In this document: positions 26,536 through 34,664 of the stretch, piece after piece
How positions within the stretch are numbered: the first letter of the stretch is position 1
Layout of the letters: each line of letters starts with the position of its first letter
NCBI RefSeq assembly: GCF_021401125.1
Contig: NZ_JACBFQ010000001.1
Coordinates: 930,001 to 994,000 of the forward strand
DNA: 64,000 nt
Direction: 5' to 3'
DNA from: Xanthobacter sp. NM-59
Lineage (GTDB): Bacteria; Pseudomonadota; Alphaproteobacteria; Rhizobiales; Xanthobacteraceae
The notes under the pieces: generated by a model
Told to the model about the DNA's origin: nothing
Databases searched by the model: none
The model's input: only the letters and a program-made list of their open reading frames with translations
Translations under genes and position numbers: made by a program

Positions 26536-27390
26536 ATGGGCGACAATCCCGCACTCGACCTCGACCACCTGCGCACCTGGATCGGCCGCGAGGAGACCGC
26601 GACCGAGCTGGTGACCGCCGCCTTGGTGCAGCGCTATCGCGCCACCTTTGACGAAGAGCCCGGCGCGCCCGCCGACGGGGAGGTGGCCCCGCGCTTCATC
26701 CATCTGTGCCTTGCCCAGCCCGCCGCCATGACGCGGGCGCTGGGGCCCGACGGTCATCCCGCCCGGGGCGGCTTCCTGCCGCCAGTGCCCCTGCCGCGAC
26801 GCATGTGGGCTGGCGGTGAGCTCACCTTCCGCGAGGAATTGCGCGTGGGCGACACCATGCGGCGCACCTCCCGGGTCGAGGACCTCACGGTGAAAGAGGG
26901 GCGCACAGGCACCCTCTGCTTCGTCACCGTGCTGCACACCATCACCGCTGGCGAGCGCACCGTGCTCACCGAGCGCCAGGACATCGTCTATCGTGGCCTC
27001 GACGCGCCGGGGGCATCGCCCCGCGCGCTGCCGGCGGCGGCCGACGGGCGTTTCCGGCGCGAGGTGGACCCCTCCGCAGCCTTGCTGTTCCGCTATTCCG
27101 CCCTCACCTTCAACGGCCACCGCATCCATTACGACAACCCGTATGTGACGCGCGTGGAAGGCTATCCGGGCCTGGTGGTGCACGGCCCGCTGCAGGCCAC
27201 CCTCCTCTACCGATTCGCCGCCGAGCTGCTGGGGGCTCCGCCCGCGCGCTTCAGCTTCCGCGGATTATCGCCCCTGTTCGATACCGCGCCATTTTTCCTG
27301 CATGCCGAGGAAACAGGCGCCGGAACGCTCAAGCTGTGGAGCGCGGCGGGCGGCGGACCGGAAGCGATGGTCGCGCAAGCCGATCGGTAG
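26536..27390 (+). CDS. MaoC-like hydratase (mesaconyl-/itaconyl-CoA hydratase type)
   Basis: 284 residues with a GGAGG site 7 bases upstream. A double hot-dog protein: an N-terminal FAS1-like dehydratase half (about 10-130, including RRMWAGGELTF and RTSRVEDLTVKEGRTG) and a C-terminal MaoC half with FRYSALTFNGHRIHYD, where His and Asp of N-G-H-R-I-H-Y-D are the hydratase motif. This arrangement is that of mesaconyl-C4-CoA and itaconyl-CoA hydratases. It would convert an unsaturated C5-CoA to citramalyl-CoA, the substrate of the CitE-like lyase two genes upstream. The specific isomer used is inferred. Confidence 0.85.
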   Translation: MGDNPALDLDHLRTWIGREETATELVTAALVQRYRATFDEEPGAPADGEVAPRFIHLCLAQPAAMTRALGPDGHPARGGFLPPVPLPRRMWAGGELTFREELRVGDTMRRTSRVEDLTVKEGRTGTLCFVTVLHTITAGERTVLTERQDIVYRGLDAPGASPRALPAAADGRFRREVDPSAALLFRYSALTFNGHRIHYDNPYVTRVEGYPGLVVHGPLQATLLYRFAAELLGAPPARFSFRGLSPLFDTAPFFLHAEETGAGTLKLWSAAGGGPEAMVAQADR

Positions 27391-27496
27391 CGCGGCTTCG
27401 AGCGGGCAACACCGCTTCGCGCGCCAAGGGCAGGTGAATGCAAAGCCTTGCGGCGCCTGCCGCCCGCCCGGCGCGGTGACACCCGAGCGAAACAAG

Positions 27497-27521
27497 AAAA
27501 AAGGCCCGAGTTTAAGGGCCT
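27497..27521 (-). terminator. Intrinsic terminator facing leftward, upstream of dctP
   Basis: AGGCCC (27502-27507) and GGGCCT (27516-27521) form a 6-bp stem with an 8-base loop. Read on the minus strand it is followed by a run of T (complement of 27497-27501). Read on the plus strand no T-run follows. No minus-strand gene ending here is seen, so it may stop antisense transcription into the catabolic operon. Confidence 0.5.
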
Positions 27522-27543
27522 ATGACGGCGGCCACACGGCTGC

Positions 27544-27579
27544 TGCACTGCAAAATGACCGCACGGCGGGTGCACTGCA
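27544..27579. promoter_or_regulatory. Pair of TGCACTGCA repeats before the TRAP genes
   Basis: TGCACTGCA occurs at 27544-27552 and 27571-27579, 27 bp apart, and each copy is itself nearly palindromic (TGCA-x-TGCA). They lie about 180-215 bases upstream of dctP, before an AT-rich stretch. An operator is a reasonable inference; the regulator is unknown. Confidence 0.4.
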
Positions 27580-27757
27580 CCGACGGATATAAGCTTATTC
27601 TATCTCTGTTAGGTTCATTCTCTATTGGCGCGCGGGACGTGCTTCCGGATAATGCGCCAAAGGAACGCACCAGCGGTTCAAGAAGTGCGGAACAGGAGGG
27701 TGAGGGCGCGGCACGCGTCAATGCCCTTTTTTCAGAACGGATTGGGAGGAAAATGTG

Positions 27758-28759
27758 ATGAATATCAGGATTCTCGGTGCGGCCGTGTTTGGCGCCGCGC
27801 TGCTCAGCGCCCCGCTCGCCATGGCGCAGCAGACGGTCATCAAGTTCAGCCACGTCACGACGCCCGACACGCCAAAGGGCAAGGGCGCGGAAAAGTTCAA
27901 GGAACTTGCTGAAAAGTATACCGACGGCAAGGTCAAGGTCGAAATCTACCCCAACTCCCAGCTCTACAAGGACAAGGAGGAGATGGAGGCGCTCCAGCTT
28001 GGCGCCGTGCAGATGCTCGCCCCCTCCCTCGCCAAATTCGGCCCGCTCGGGGTGCGCGCGTTCGAGGTGTTCGACCTGCCCTACATCTTCCCGGACAAGG
28101 AAGCCCTGCGCCGCGTGACCGACGGCGAGGTGGGCAAGAACCTGCTCACCAAGCTTGAGCCGAAGGGCATCAAGGGCCTCGCTTATTGGGACAACGGCTT
28201 CAAGATCATGACGGCCAACAGCCCGATCGAGATGCCGAAGGACTTCCACGGCCTGAAGATGCGCATCCAGTCCTCGAAGGTGCTGGAAGCCCAGTTCCGC
28301 GCCATCGGCGCCCTGCCGCAGGTGATGGCGTTCTCCGAGGTCTACCAGGCCATGCAGACCGGCGTGGTGGACGGCTCCGAGAATACGCCCTCCAACATCT
28401 ACACCCAGAAGCACTACGAAGTGCAGAAGCACGGCCTGGAGACCAATCACGGCTACATCGGCTATGCGGTGATCGTGAACAAGGCCTTCTGGGAAGGACT
28501 GCCGCCCGACACCCGCGCCCAGCTCGAAAAGGCCATGGCTGAAGCCACCGTCTACGCCAATTCCATCGCCCAGACCGAGAATGACGAAGCGCTCGAGGCG
28601 ATGCGCAAATCCGGCAAGATCCAGCTCTCCAAGCCCACGCCCGAAGCCACGGCCGCGTTCCGCAAGGCCATGGAGCCCGTGTACTCGGAAATGTCGTCTC
28701 GTATTGGCCAGGACACCATCGATCAGGTGCTCAAGGCCACCCGGTCCGTCGGCCAATAA
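27758..28759 (+). CDS. dctP: TRAP transporter substrate-binding protein (DctP family)
   Basis: 333 residues from ATG at 27758 with GGGAGGA upstream. A signal peptide ends at about residue 22 (PLAMAQQ). The mature protein has the DctP fold: IKFSHVTTPDTPKGKGAEKF, VEIYPNSQLYKDKEEMEALQLGAVQM, a conserved FDLPYIF, and MRIQSSKVLEAQFRA, where the Arg usually pairs with a substrate carboxylate. It captures an organic acid in the periplasm and delivers it to the DctQM membrane pair. The gene follows a C5-acid catabolic operon, which points to itaconate, mesaconate or a relative as cargo. Confidence 0.92.
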   Translation: MNIRILGAAVFGAALLSAPLAMAQQTVIKFSHVTTPDTPKGKGAEKFKELAEKYTDGKVKVEIYPNSQLYKDKEEMEALQLGAVQMLAPSLAKFGPLGVRAFEVFDLPYIFPDKEALRRVTDGEVGKNLLTKLEPKGIKGLAYWDNGFKIMTANSPIEMPKDFHGLKMRIQSSKVLEAQFRAIGALPQVMAFSEVYQAMQTGVVDGSENTPSNIYTQKHYEVQKHGLETNHGYIGYAVIVNKAFWEGLPPDTRAQLEKAMAEATVYANSIAQTENDEALEAMRKSGKIQLSKPTPEATAAFRKAMEPVYSEMSSRIGQDTIDQVLKATRSVGQ

Positions 28760-28775
28760 CCTCCCGGCCGCGTGC

Positions 28776-28811
28776 GGCGCGCTCTGGATTTTCCGGAGCG
28801 CGCCCTTTTTT
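28776..28811 (+). terminator. Intercistronic intrinsic terminator between dctP and dctQ
   Basis: A 12-bp GC-rich stem (28776-28787 with 28793-28804, one G-T pair, plus an inner A-T) with a 3-base loop is followed by TTTTTT at 28806-28811. This is a near-ideal intrinsic terminator 17 bases after dctP. Partial read-through would give more binding protein than membrane subunits, as is common in binding-protein-dependent transporters. Confidence 0.85.
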
Positions 28812-28855
28812 CCCCATGCCCGGCCGCTCGGTCGGCCCTGGGATTGGGAGGACCC

Positions 28856-29545
28856 ATGGAAGACCCGCTGCACAAACTCTATGTCATGCTCGGCGTGCTC
28901 GCCGTCACGTTCGCCCTCTATCTGGGCTATCGCGTGCGCAACGAGGGCCTCGGCGCGGCCCTAAGGCACACGCTCAACTACCTGGAAGAAACCATCATCG
29001 CGGTGCTGATGGCGGCGGCGACGCTGCTCATCTTCGTGGCCGTGGCCCAGCGCTACGCCGCCGGCGTGCCGCTGCTCTTCCCCTATGTGCGCGGCATCAA
29101 CCTGGGCTGGGCCCAGGAAGCCTGCATCATCATGTTCGTCTGGATGGCGAAGATCGGCGCCGCCTATGGTGTGCGCACCGGCATCCATGTGGGCGTGGAT
29201 GTGCTGGTGAACGCGCTTTCGCCGTCGCGGCGCTATGCGCTCATCCTCTTCGGGCTCCTGTGCGGCGCCCTGTTCACGGCGGTGGTGGGCTCGTTCGGGA
29301 TGAAGTTCGTGATCGCCCGCTACGGCTTCGGCGACATGACGGCGGAGATGGAGCTGCCCTCCTGGATCGTCTATCTCGCGATCCCCATCGGCTCCTACCT
29401 CATGTGCTTCCGCTTCCTGCAGGTGGCGTGGTCGTTCCTGCGCACGGGCGAATTGCCGGTGCATGACCACGGGCATGTGGCCGGCCTTCCAGAGCTGCCC
29501 GGCACCGATAAATCCGACCTCTTTCCGAAGGATGCTCCGCGATGA
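28856..29545 (+). CDS. dctQ: TRAP transporter small membrane subunit (DctQ family)
   Basis: 229 residues from ATG at 28856 with GGGAGGAC just upstream. Four membrane helices typical of DctQ occur at about 10-22, 45-64, 78-105 and 125-150, with a short fifth hydrophobic stretch near 175-192. The WAQEACIIMFVWMAKIGAAYGVRTGIHVGVD region (key W-x-E and G-x-H-V) is the DctQ core. It supports the DctM carrier. The C-terminus extends into the cytosol with an acidic tail. The stop overlaps the dctM start (ATGA at 29542-29545). Confidence 0.9.
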   Translation: MEDPLHKLYVMLGVLAVTFALYLGYRVRNEGLGAALRHTLNYLEETIIAVLMAAATLLIFVAVAQRYAAGVPLLFPYVRGINLGWAQEACIIMFVWMAKIGAAYGVRTGIHVGVDVLVNALSPSRRYALILFGLLCGALFTAVVGSFGMKFVIARYGFGDMTAEMELPSWIVYLAIPIGSYLMCFRFLQVAWSFLRTGELPVHDHGHVAGLPELPGTDKSDLFPKDAPR

Positions 29546-30864
29546 GCGCCGCCATCATCTTCGGGCTGTTCCTGGCCCTCATGCTCACGGGCATGCCGAT
29601 TTCCATCGCGCTCGGCATGACGGTGCTCACCTTCGTCTACACGCTGACACAGATCCCGGTCGACATCGTCGCCCAGAAGCTGTTCACCGGCATCGAGAAG
29701 TTCGAGATCATGGCGATCCCGTTCTTCATCCTGGCGGGTAACTTCCTCACCCATGGCGGCGTGGCGCGGCGGCTCATCAACTTCGCCACCAGCATGGTCG
29801 GCCACTGGCATGGCGGCCTGGGCCTGGCGGGCGTGCTGGCCTGTGCCCTGTTCGCGGCGGTCTCGGGCTCTTCTCCGGCCACCGTGGTGGCCATCGGCTC
29901 CATCCTGCTGCCGGCCATGCAGGCGCAGGGCTTTCCCCAGCGCTTCGGCGCCGGCGTCATCACCACCTCGGGCGCGCTGGGCATCCTCATCCCGCCGTCC
30001 ATCGTGATGGTGATGTACTCGGTGGCCACCACCGGGCTGCAGATGACCGGCCCCAATGGGGAGCGCGTCACCTCCGCGTCGATCGGCGACCTGTTCATCG
30101 CCGGCATCGTGCCCGGCCTGCTGCTGGCCCTGCTGCTGAGCGCCACCACCTGGTATCGCGCCTGGAAGAACGACTATCCCCGCATGCCGAAGGCGACCTT
30201 CGGCGAGCGCTGGAAGGCCTTCCGGGAGAGCATGTGGGGCCTTTTGCTCATCATCATCGTGATCGGCGGCATCTATACGGGCGCCTTCACGCCCACCGAG
30301 GCGGCGGCGGTGAGCGCGGTCTACGCCTTCATCATCGCGGTCTTCGTCTACAAGGACATGGGCCTTGCGGACGTGCCGAAGGTGCTCCTTTCGAGCGCCA
30401 ACATGTCGGCGATGCTGCTCTACATCATCTCCAACGCGGCCCTGTTCTCCTTCCTCATGACCAATGAGAACATCCCGCAGGCGATGACTGAGTGGATGGT
30501 GGGCCTGGGCCTGGGCATGGTGGGCTTCCTGCTCATGGTGAACGTGCTGCTGCTGCTCGCCGGCAACGTCATGGAGCCCACGTCCATCGTGCTCATCATG
30601 GCGCCCATCCTGACCCCGGTGGCGGTCCGGCTCGGCATTGATCCGGTGCACTTCGGCATCATGATCGTGGTGAACATGGAAGTGGGCATGTGCCACCCGC
30701 CGGTGGGCCTCAACCTCTATGTGGCCTCCGGCATCACCAAGCTCGGCATCAGCGAGCTGACGGTGGCGGTGATGCCCTGGCTGCTGGCGATGATCGGCTT
30801 CCTGGCGCTCATCACCTACGTGCCGGCCGTCACCATGTTCGTGCCACGCCTGCTCGGTATGTGA
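29542..30864 (+). CDS. dctM: TRAP transporter large membrane subunit (DctM family)
   Basis: 440 residues with about 12 hydrophobic helices. It carries the DctM signatures GMPISIALGMT, AIPFFILAGNFL, FAAVSGSSPATVVAIGSI, GALGILIPPSIVMVMY, and the late GNVMEPTSIVLI and GMCHPPVGLNLYV segments that line the Na+ and substrate sites. It is the Na+-driven carrier that accepts ligand from DctP. Translationally coupled to dctQ. The upstream catabolic genes suggest a C5 dicarboxylate, but TRAP specificity cannot be read from DctM. Confidence 0.93.
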   Translation: MSAAIIFGLFLALMLTGMPISIALGMTVLTFVYTLTQIPVDIVAQKLFTGIEKFEIMAIPFFILAGNFLTHGGVARRLINFATSMVGHWHGGLGLAGVLACALFAAVSGSSPATVVAIGSILLPAMQAQGFPQRFGAGVITTSGALGILIPPSIVMVMYSVATTGLQMTGPNGERVTSASIGDLFIAGIVPGLLLALLLSATTWYRAWKNDYPRMPKATFGERWKAFRESMWGLLLIIIVIGGIYTGAFTPTEAAAVSAVYAFIIAVFVYKDMGLADVPKVLLSSANMSAMLLYIISNAALFSFLMTNENIPQAMTEWMVGLGLGMVGFLLMVNVLLLLAGNVMEPTSIVLIMAPILTPVAVRLGIDPVHFGIMIVVNMEVGMCHPPVGLNLYVASGITKLGISELTVAVMPWLLAMIGFLALITYVPAVTMFVPRLLGM

Positions 30865-30984
30865 CGCGCGCGCGGCCATCTCCCCCCGGGGTGGCCGCCC
30901 GCTCACCTTCTACGCTAAAGCTCCGCTTCCCCCGCCGGCGCGCCGCGGTTCGCGCACCCGGCCGCTTTCCTCAAGGATGAAGTC

Positions 30985-32517
30985 ATGACCGGTCCGTCCG
31001 CTTTGCCCCGGTTCAATCTGGCCGAGCACTGCTTGGCCCGACAGGCCCAGCGCTTCGGCGATCGGCGTGCGCTGGTGCTGGTGGGTGATGGCGGCGCCAC
31101 CGAGGAATGGACCTATGGCGCGCTCGACGCCGCCGTGCGCCGCCTCGCCGCCGGCTTCCAGAGCCTGGGCCTGCCGCCCCAGGCCCGCGTGCTCATCCGC
31201 GCCGGCAACGATTCCAGCTTCGTCATGGCCTATCTCGGCGTCATCGCCGCCGGCTATGTGGCCCAGCCCACCTCCGCCCAGCTCACGCTCGAGGAAGTGG
31301 TTGCCCTGTCACAGGATTCCGGGGCTTCGGCGGTGGTTCTGGGACGCGATTACCTAGCCGAGCGCGAGGGCTTCCCCCATTGCCTCGTGCTCGATCCGCA
31401 GGAGATGGAGCGCCTGGCCGCCCACGCCCCGCTCACGGAATATGCCGCGACGGCGGCGGACGACCCGGCCTATCTGGTGCACACCTCCGGCACCACCAGC
31501 CGGCCCAAGGGGGTGGTGCATGCCCACCGCGCCATCCTCGGCCGCAAGCCCATGCATAAGGACTGGCTCGGCCTTGGAGAAACCGACGTGCTGCTCCATG
31601 CGGGCGCGGTGAACTGGACCTACACCCTGGGCGTCGGCCTCCTCGACCCGTGGGCCTGCGGCGCCACCTCGGTGATCTATAACGGCCCGCGCGATCCGGC
31701 CGTGTGGCCAAGGCTGATCCAGCAGTGGGGGGCCACCATCTTCGCGGCCGTGCCCACGGTGTTTCGGCAGATCATGAAGAATTGCGAGATCAAGGACTTC
31801 GACCTGTCCACCCTGCGTCACGCGGTGGCGGCGGGCGAGGCGCTCTCGCCCCAGGTTCTCGCCGACTGGCACGCGACCACCGGCACCTGGATCTATGAGT
31901 CCCTCGGCATGAGCGAGGTTTCGACCTTTATCTCCAGCCGCCCCGGGGAGCCCATCCGTCCCGGTTCGCCCGGGCGTCCGCAGACCGGCCGGCGCGTCGC
32001 CATCCTGCCCATCGAGGGCGGCACCGAGCCCCTGCCGACGGGGGAAACCGGCCTTCTCGCCGTGCACCGCTCCGATCCCGGCCTGATGCTCGGCTATTGG
32101 CAGCGGCCGGAAGAGGAGGCGGCCGTCTATCGGGGCGAGTGGTTCGTGGGCGGGGACCTTGCCGCCTTCGACGAAGACGGGTGGCTCTGGTTCCACGGCC
32201 GCAATGACGACCTGATGAACGCGCTGGGCTACCGCGTGTCGCCCATGGAGGTGGAAAAGGTTCTGTCACGCTGCCCCGGCATCGTCGAGGCGGCAGCCGC
32301 TGAAACCAAGGTGCGGGAAGATGTCAGCATCATCACCGCCTTCGTGGTGACGCAGCCGGAGGCCAAGCCCGCGGAAGCCGAGGTCCTGTCCTTCTGCGCC
32401 GAGCATCTGGCCGCCTACAAGTGCCCCCGCAAGGTGGTGTTCGTGGATCACCTGGAGCGCACCCCCAACGGCAAGGTGAGCCGCAAGGCCATGGCGCGCA
32501 GCGTGGCGACCGCCTAG
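30985..32517 (+). CDS. ANL-superfamily acyl-CoA synthetase (AMP-forming)
   Basis: 510 residues. All core motifs are present: P-loop VHTSGTTSRPKGVVH (A3), YESLGMSEVS (A5), VGGDLAAFDEDGWLWFHGR (A7/A8, key G-D and R), and the catalytic Lys in PNGKVSRKAM (A10). Best general match is the medium-chain/benzoate-CoA-ligase-like group. It would activate a carboxylic acid to its CoA thioester through an acyl-adenylate. It follows dctM by 120 bases and could give the pathway a CoA-ligase entry beside the CoA-transferase, or serve another acid brought in by the same transporter. Substrate unknown. Confidence 0.88.
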   Translation: MTGPSALPRFNLAEHCLARQAQRFGDRRALVLVGDGGATEEWTYGALDAAVRRLAAGFQSLGLPPQARVLIRAGNDSSFVMAYLGVIAAGYVAQPTSAQLTLEEVVALSQDSGASAVVLGRDYLAEREGFPHCLVLDPQEMERLAAHAPLTEYAATAADDPAYLVHTSGTTSRPKGVVHAHRAILGRKPMHKDWLGLGETDVLLHAGAVNWTYTLGVGLLDPWACGATSVIYNGPRDPAVWPRLIQQWGATIFAAVPTVFRQIMKNCEIKDFDLSTLRHAVAAGEALSPQVLADWHATTGTWIYESLGMSEVSTFISSRPGEPIRPGSPGRPQTGRRVAILPIEGGTEPLPTGETGLLAVHRSDPGLMLGYWQRPEEEAAVYRGEWFVGGDLAAFDEDGWLWFHGRNDDLMNALGYRVSPMEVEKVLSRCPGIVEAAAAETKVREDVSIITAFVVTQPEAKPAEAEVLSFCAEHLAAYKCPRKVVFVDHLERTPNGKVSRKAMARSVATA

Positions 32518-32618
32518 CGCGTTTCCGAGCGAAGCGCGGGCCGGGTCACCGGGCCGCGCCGCTCCGGTGACCGCAAAGGGGCCGACCTGGCTCCTCGACA
32601 TGGCTCCTCCTGCCGGGG

Positions 32619-33926
32619 TCAGGTCCAGATCACCTCCGCCCGCAGGCCCGCGCGATCGGTCCGGTTTTCCAGCGACAAGCGCGCGCCGGCGCGTTCCGCG
32701 GCGAGGCAGGCGATGGTCAGGCCCAGCCCGCTGCCGGAGGAGCTGCGGTGCCGGCCGCGATAGAAGCGCTCCATCACAAGGGGCAGGTCCTCCGGCGGAA
32801 TTCCCGGCCCCTCGTCCTCCACGCAGACACCTCGCTCCGTGCGCCGCCAGGCGATATGGCCGGCCCCGCCCATGTGCTCCACCGCATTCTCGTGGAGATT
32901 GCGCAGCACCAGATGCAGCGCCTCGCGCCCACCGCGCAAAGCGAGGCCATCAAGAGCCCCATCCACCGACACGTCCACCCCTGACGGCGTCGGAGCCTGC
33001 TGCACGATCTCGCGCAGCAGCGCACCGGCATCCACGCTGTCGCCCGCGCTCTGGGGCGGATTGGCCTCCAGCTTCGCCAGCGCGAGGAGCTGGCGCACCA
33101 GCCGCGCGGCGCGATCCACGGACACCAGAATCTGCCGCAACGCCCCCTCGCGGGTGGCGCCCTCGCCAGCGGAGAGGGCAATCTGCGCCTGGGTCTTCAA
33201 CCCCGCCAGCGGCGTACGCAGCTCATGGGCGGCGAAGGCGGTCACCTCCCGCTCGTGGAGACGCGCCGCCTCCACCTTGCCGAACAGGCCGTTGAGCGCC
33301 TCCAGCAGCGGGCGGACCTCGGCCGGCGCGTCGGCGGGGGAAACGGGGCTCATGTCCTCGCCATCGCGGGCGGCGATCTCCCGCGCCACCGCCTCCAGCG
33401 GGCGCAGGCCACGCCCCAGGCTCACCCAGATGAGCAGCCCTAGCAGCGGCACGATCAGCACCACCGGCCCCAGCAGGCCCGCCATGAGGTCCCACACCAG
33501 ACGGTCGCGCAGGCCCACGCGATCGCCCACCATCACCCGCACGCCCTTGTCGGAATCGAGAATGGTGTAGACGCGCCAATCCTCCCCATTCACCTCGCGC
33601 TGGGAAAAGCCCTCGGCCGGCCCCGCCAGCGCCTCTTCCGGCGCGCCGCTGGAGCGGGCGACGAGCTGCCCGCCCAGGGACCAGATCTGGCACGAGAGCT
33701 GGCGCTCATAGCCGGTTTCGGAAAAAGCCGGCGCCCTGGCGGCGGTGGCGATGTTGCCGTCCGCCACCAGCGAATGCACCATACGGGCGGCTTCCTGCAG
33801 GCGGGCATCCAGCACCCGCTCCAGCTCGCTGCGGCTTGAGGAATAGATCCAGCCCACCGCGCACAGCCAGATGGCCCCGGTGGCCGCCAGCAGGATGAGG
33901 AACAGGCGGCGCCGCAGCGAGCTCAT
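32619..33926 (-). CDS. QseC-like sensor histidine kinase
   Basis: 435 residues. Membrane helices at about 7-29 and 145-169 flank a periplasmic sensor of about 115 residues with a single Cys near 79. A HAMP-like linker is followed by the H-box FAAHELRTPL (His234), N-box NLHENAVEH, and G-boxes VEDEGPGIP and GSGLGLTIA. The start overlaps the response-regulator stop (ATGA, 33923-33926). It should phosphorylate the adjacent regulator in response to an envelope signal. The divergent dsbD and dsbA-like genes make redox or metal stress of the envelope a plausible input, but this is inference. Confidence 0.92.
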   Translation of the reverse strand: MSSLRRRLFLILLAATGAIWLCAVGWIYSSSRSELERVLDARLQEAARMVHSLVADGNIATAARAPAFSETGYERQLSCQIWSLGGQLVARSSGAPEEALAGPAEGFSQREVNGEDWRVYTILDSDKGVRVMVGDRVGLRDRLVWDLMAGLLGPVVLIVPLLGLLIWVSLGRGLRPLEAVAREIAARDGEDMSPVSPADAPAEVRPLLEALNGLFGKVEAARLHEREVTAFAAHELRTPLAGLKTQAQIALSAGEGATREGALRQILVSVDRAARLVRQLLALAKLEANPPQSAGDSVDAGALLREIVQQAPTPSGVDVSVDGALDGLALRGGREALHLVLRNLHENAVEHMGGAGHIAWRRTERGVCVEDEGPGIPPEDLPLVMERFYRGRHRSSSGSGLGLTIACLAAERAGARLSLENRTDRAGLRAEVIWT

Positions 33927-34585
33927 GGCTCCCCCCGCAGGCGATAGCCGAGGCCGCGCACCGTCTCAATGAGGCTGCGGCCTACCTTGGCGCGCAGATT
34001 GTGGATGTGGACTTCCACCGTGTTGCTCTCCACTTCCTCCTGCCAGCCATAGAGGCGCTCCTCGATCTCGTTCTTGGAGCGGATCACGCCCGGGCGCTCC
34101 ATCAGCGCGGCCAGCACGGCGAACTCCCGCCGCGAGAGCGCCACCGGCTGGCCATCCAGCCGGGCCGCGAAGGTGGCGGGATCAAGCTCCAGGGCGCCGG
34201 CCTTCAGGGTGGGCCCCGCCCGCCCCTGCCCCCGCCGGGCGATGGCGCGCACACGGGCGGCGAGCTCGTCGAGATCGAACGGCTTGCCAAGATAGTCGTC
34301 CGCGCCGGCATCGAGGCCCCGCACACGGTCGCCCGTATCGTCGAGGGCGGTGAGCAGCAGCACCGGGGTCGCATCCTCCCGCGCGCGCATGGCGGTGAGA
34401 ATGTCGAGGCCGGAGCCATCGGGCAGCATCAGATCCAGCACCACCGCGTCGAAGCGGGTGGCGGCGAGGGCGGCGCGCGCATCGGCGCAGGTGGAAACCT
34501 CATCCACCGTCGCTCCGGAAAGCCCCAGCCCCACCTTCAGCCCGTCCATCAGGACCGGATCGTCCTCGACGACGAGTATCCGCAT
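33923..34585 (-). CDS. OmpR/QseB-type response regulator
   Basis: 220 residues from ATG at 34583-34585 with AGGAGAAGAGG upstream. The receiver domain has the acidic pair VVEDDPV, phospho-acceptor Asp51 in VLDLMLPDGSG, Thr in LLTALDD and Lys in YLGKPFDLDELAARV. A winged-helix output domain of PhoB/OmpR type follows (LSRREFAVLAAL, IEERLYGW, VEVHIHNLRAKV, IETVRGLGYRL). It should bind 11-bp-phased direct repeats; a perfect candidate lies at 34626-34642 in front of its own operon and dsbD. Operon order: regulator, then kinase. Confidence 0.93.
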   Translation of the reverse strand: MRILVVEDDPVLMDGLKVGLGLSGATVDEVSTCADARAALAATRFDAVVLDLMLPDGSGLDILTAMRAREDATPVLLLTALDDTGDRVRGLDAGADDYLGKPFDLDELAARVRAIARRGQGRAGPTLKAGALELDPATFAARLDGQPVALSRREFAVLAALMERPGVIRSKNEIEERLYGWQEEVESNTVEVHIHNLRAKVGRSLIETVRGLGYRLRGEP

Positions 34586-34625
34586 CTGCCTCTTCTCCTG
34601 CCACCCCGCCACCTTCTACCCCGAG

Positions 34626-34642
34626 CTTAAGGCTGGCTTAAG
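34626..34642. promoter_or_regulatory. Direct repeat CTTAAG-N5-CTTAAG, probable response-regulator box
   Basis: CTTAAG at 34626-34631 and 34637-34642 are separated by GCTGG, giving an 11-bp period. This matches the form of PmrA/QseB boxes (CTTAA-N6-CTTAA). It sits in the 79-base gap between the divergent response-regulator gene and dsbD, so both promoters could be controlled. Confidence 0.7.
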
Positions 34643-34664
34643 GTGGGCGGTCGAGAGAGCGGCC

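Larger units (their letters stand above)
27391..27757. other. Intergenic region with the TRAP transporter promoter
   Basis: 367 bases with no gene. It contains a minus-oriented intrinsic terminator (27497-27521) and two copies of TGCACTGCA (27544 and 27571), listed separately. The AT-rich stretch around 27585-27630 is the most likely promoter. Confidence 0.5.

Noticed and set aside
25084-27183. A 699-residue open frame on the minus strand antisense to the lyase, ACAD and hydratase genes
   Set aside because: Composition is rich in His, Gly and Arg with no recognisable domain or ribosome site, and the plus-strand genes are firm. It is a GC-rich shadow.
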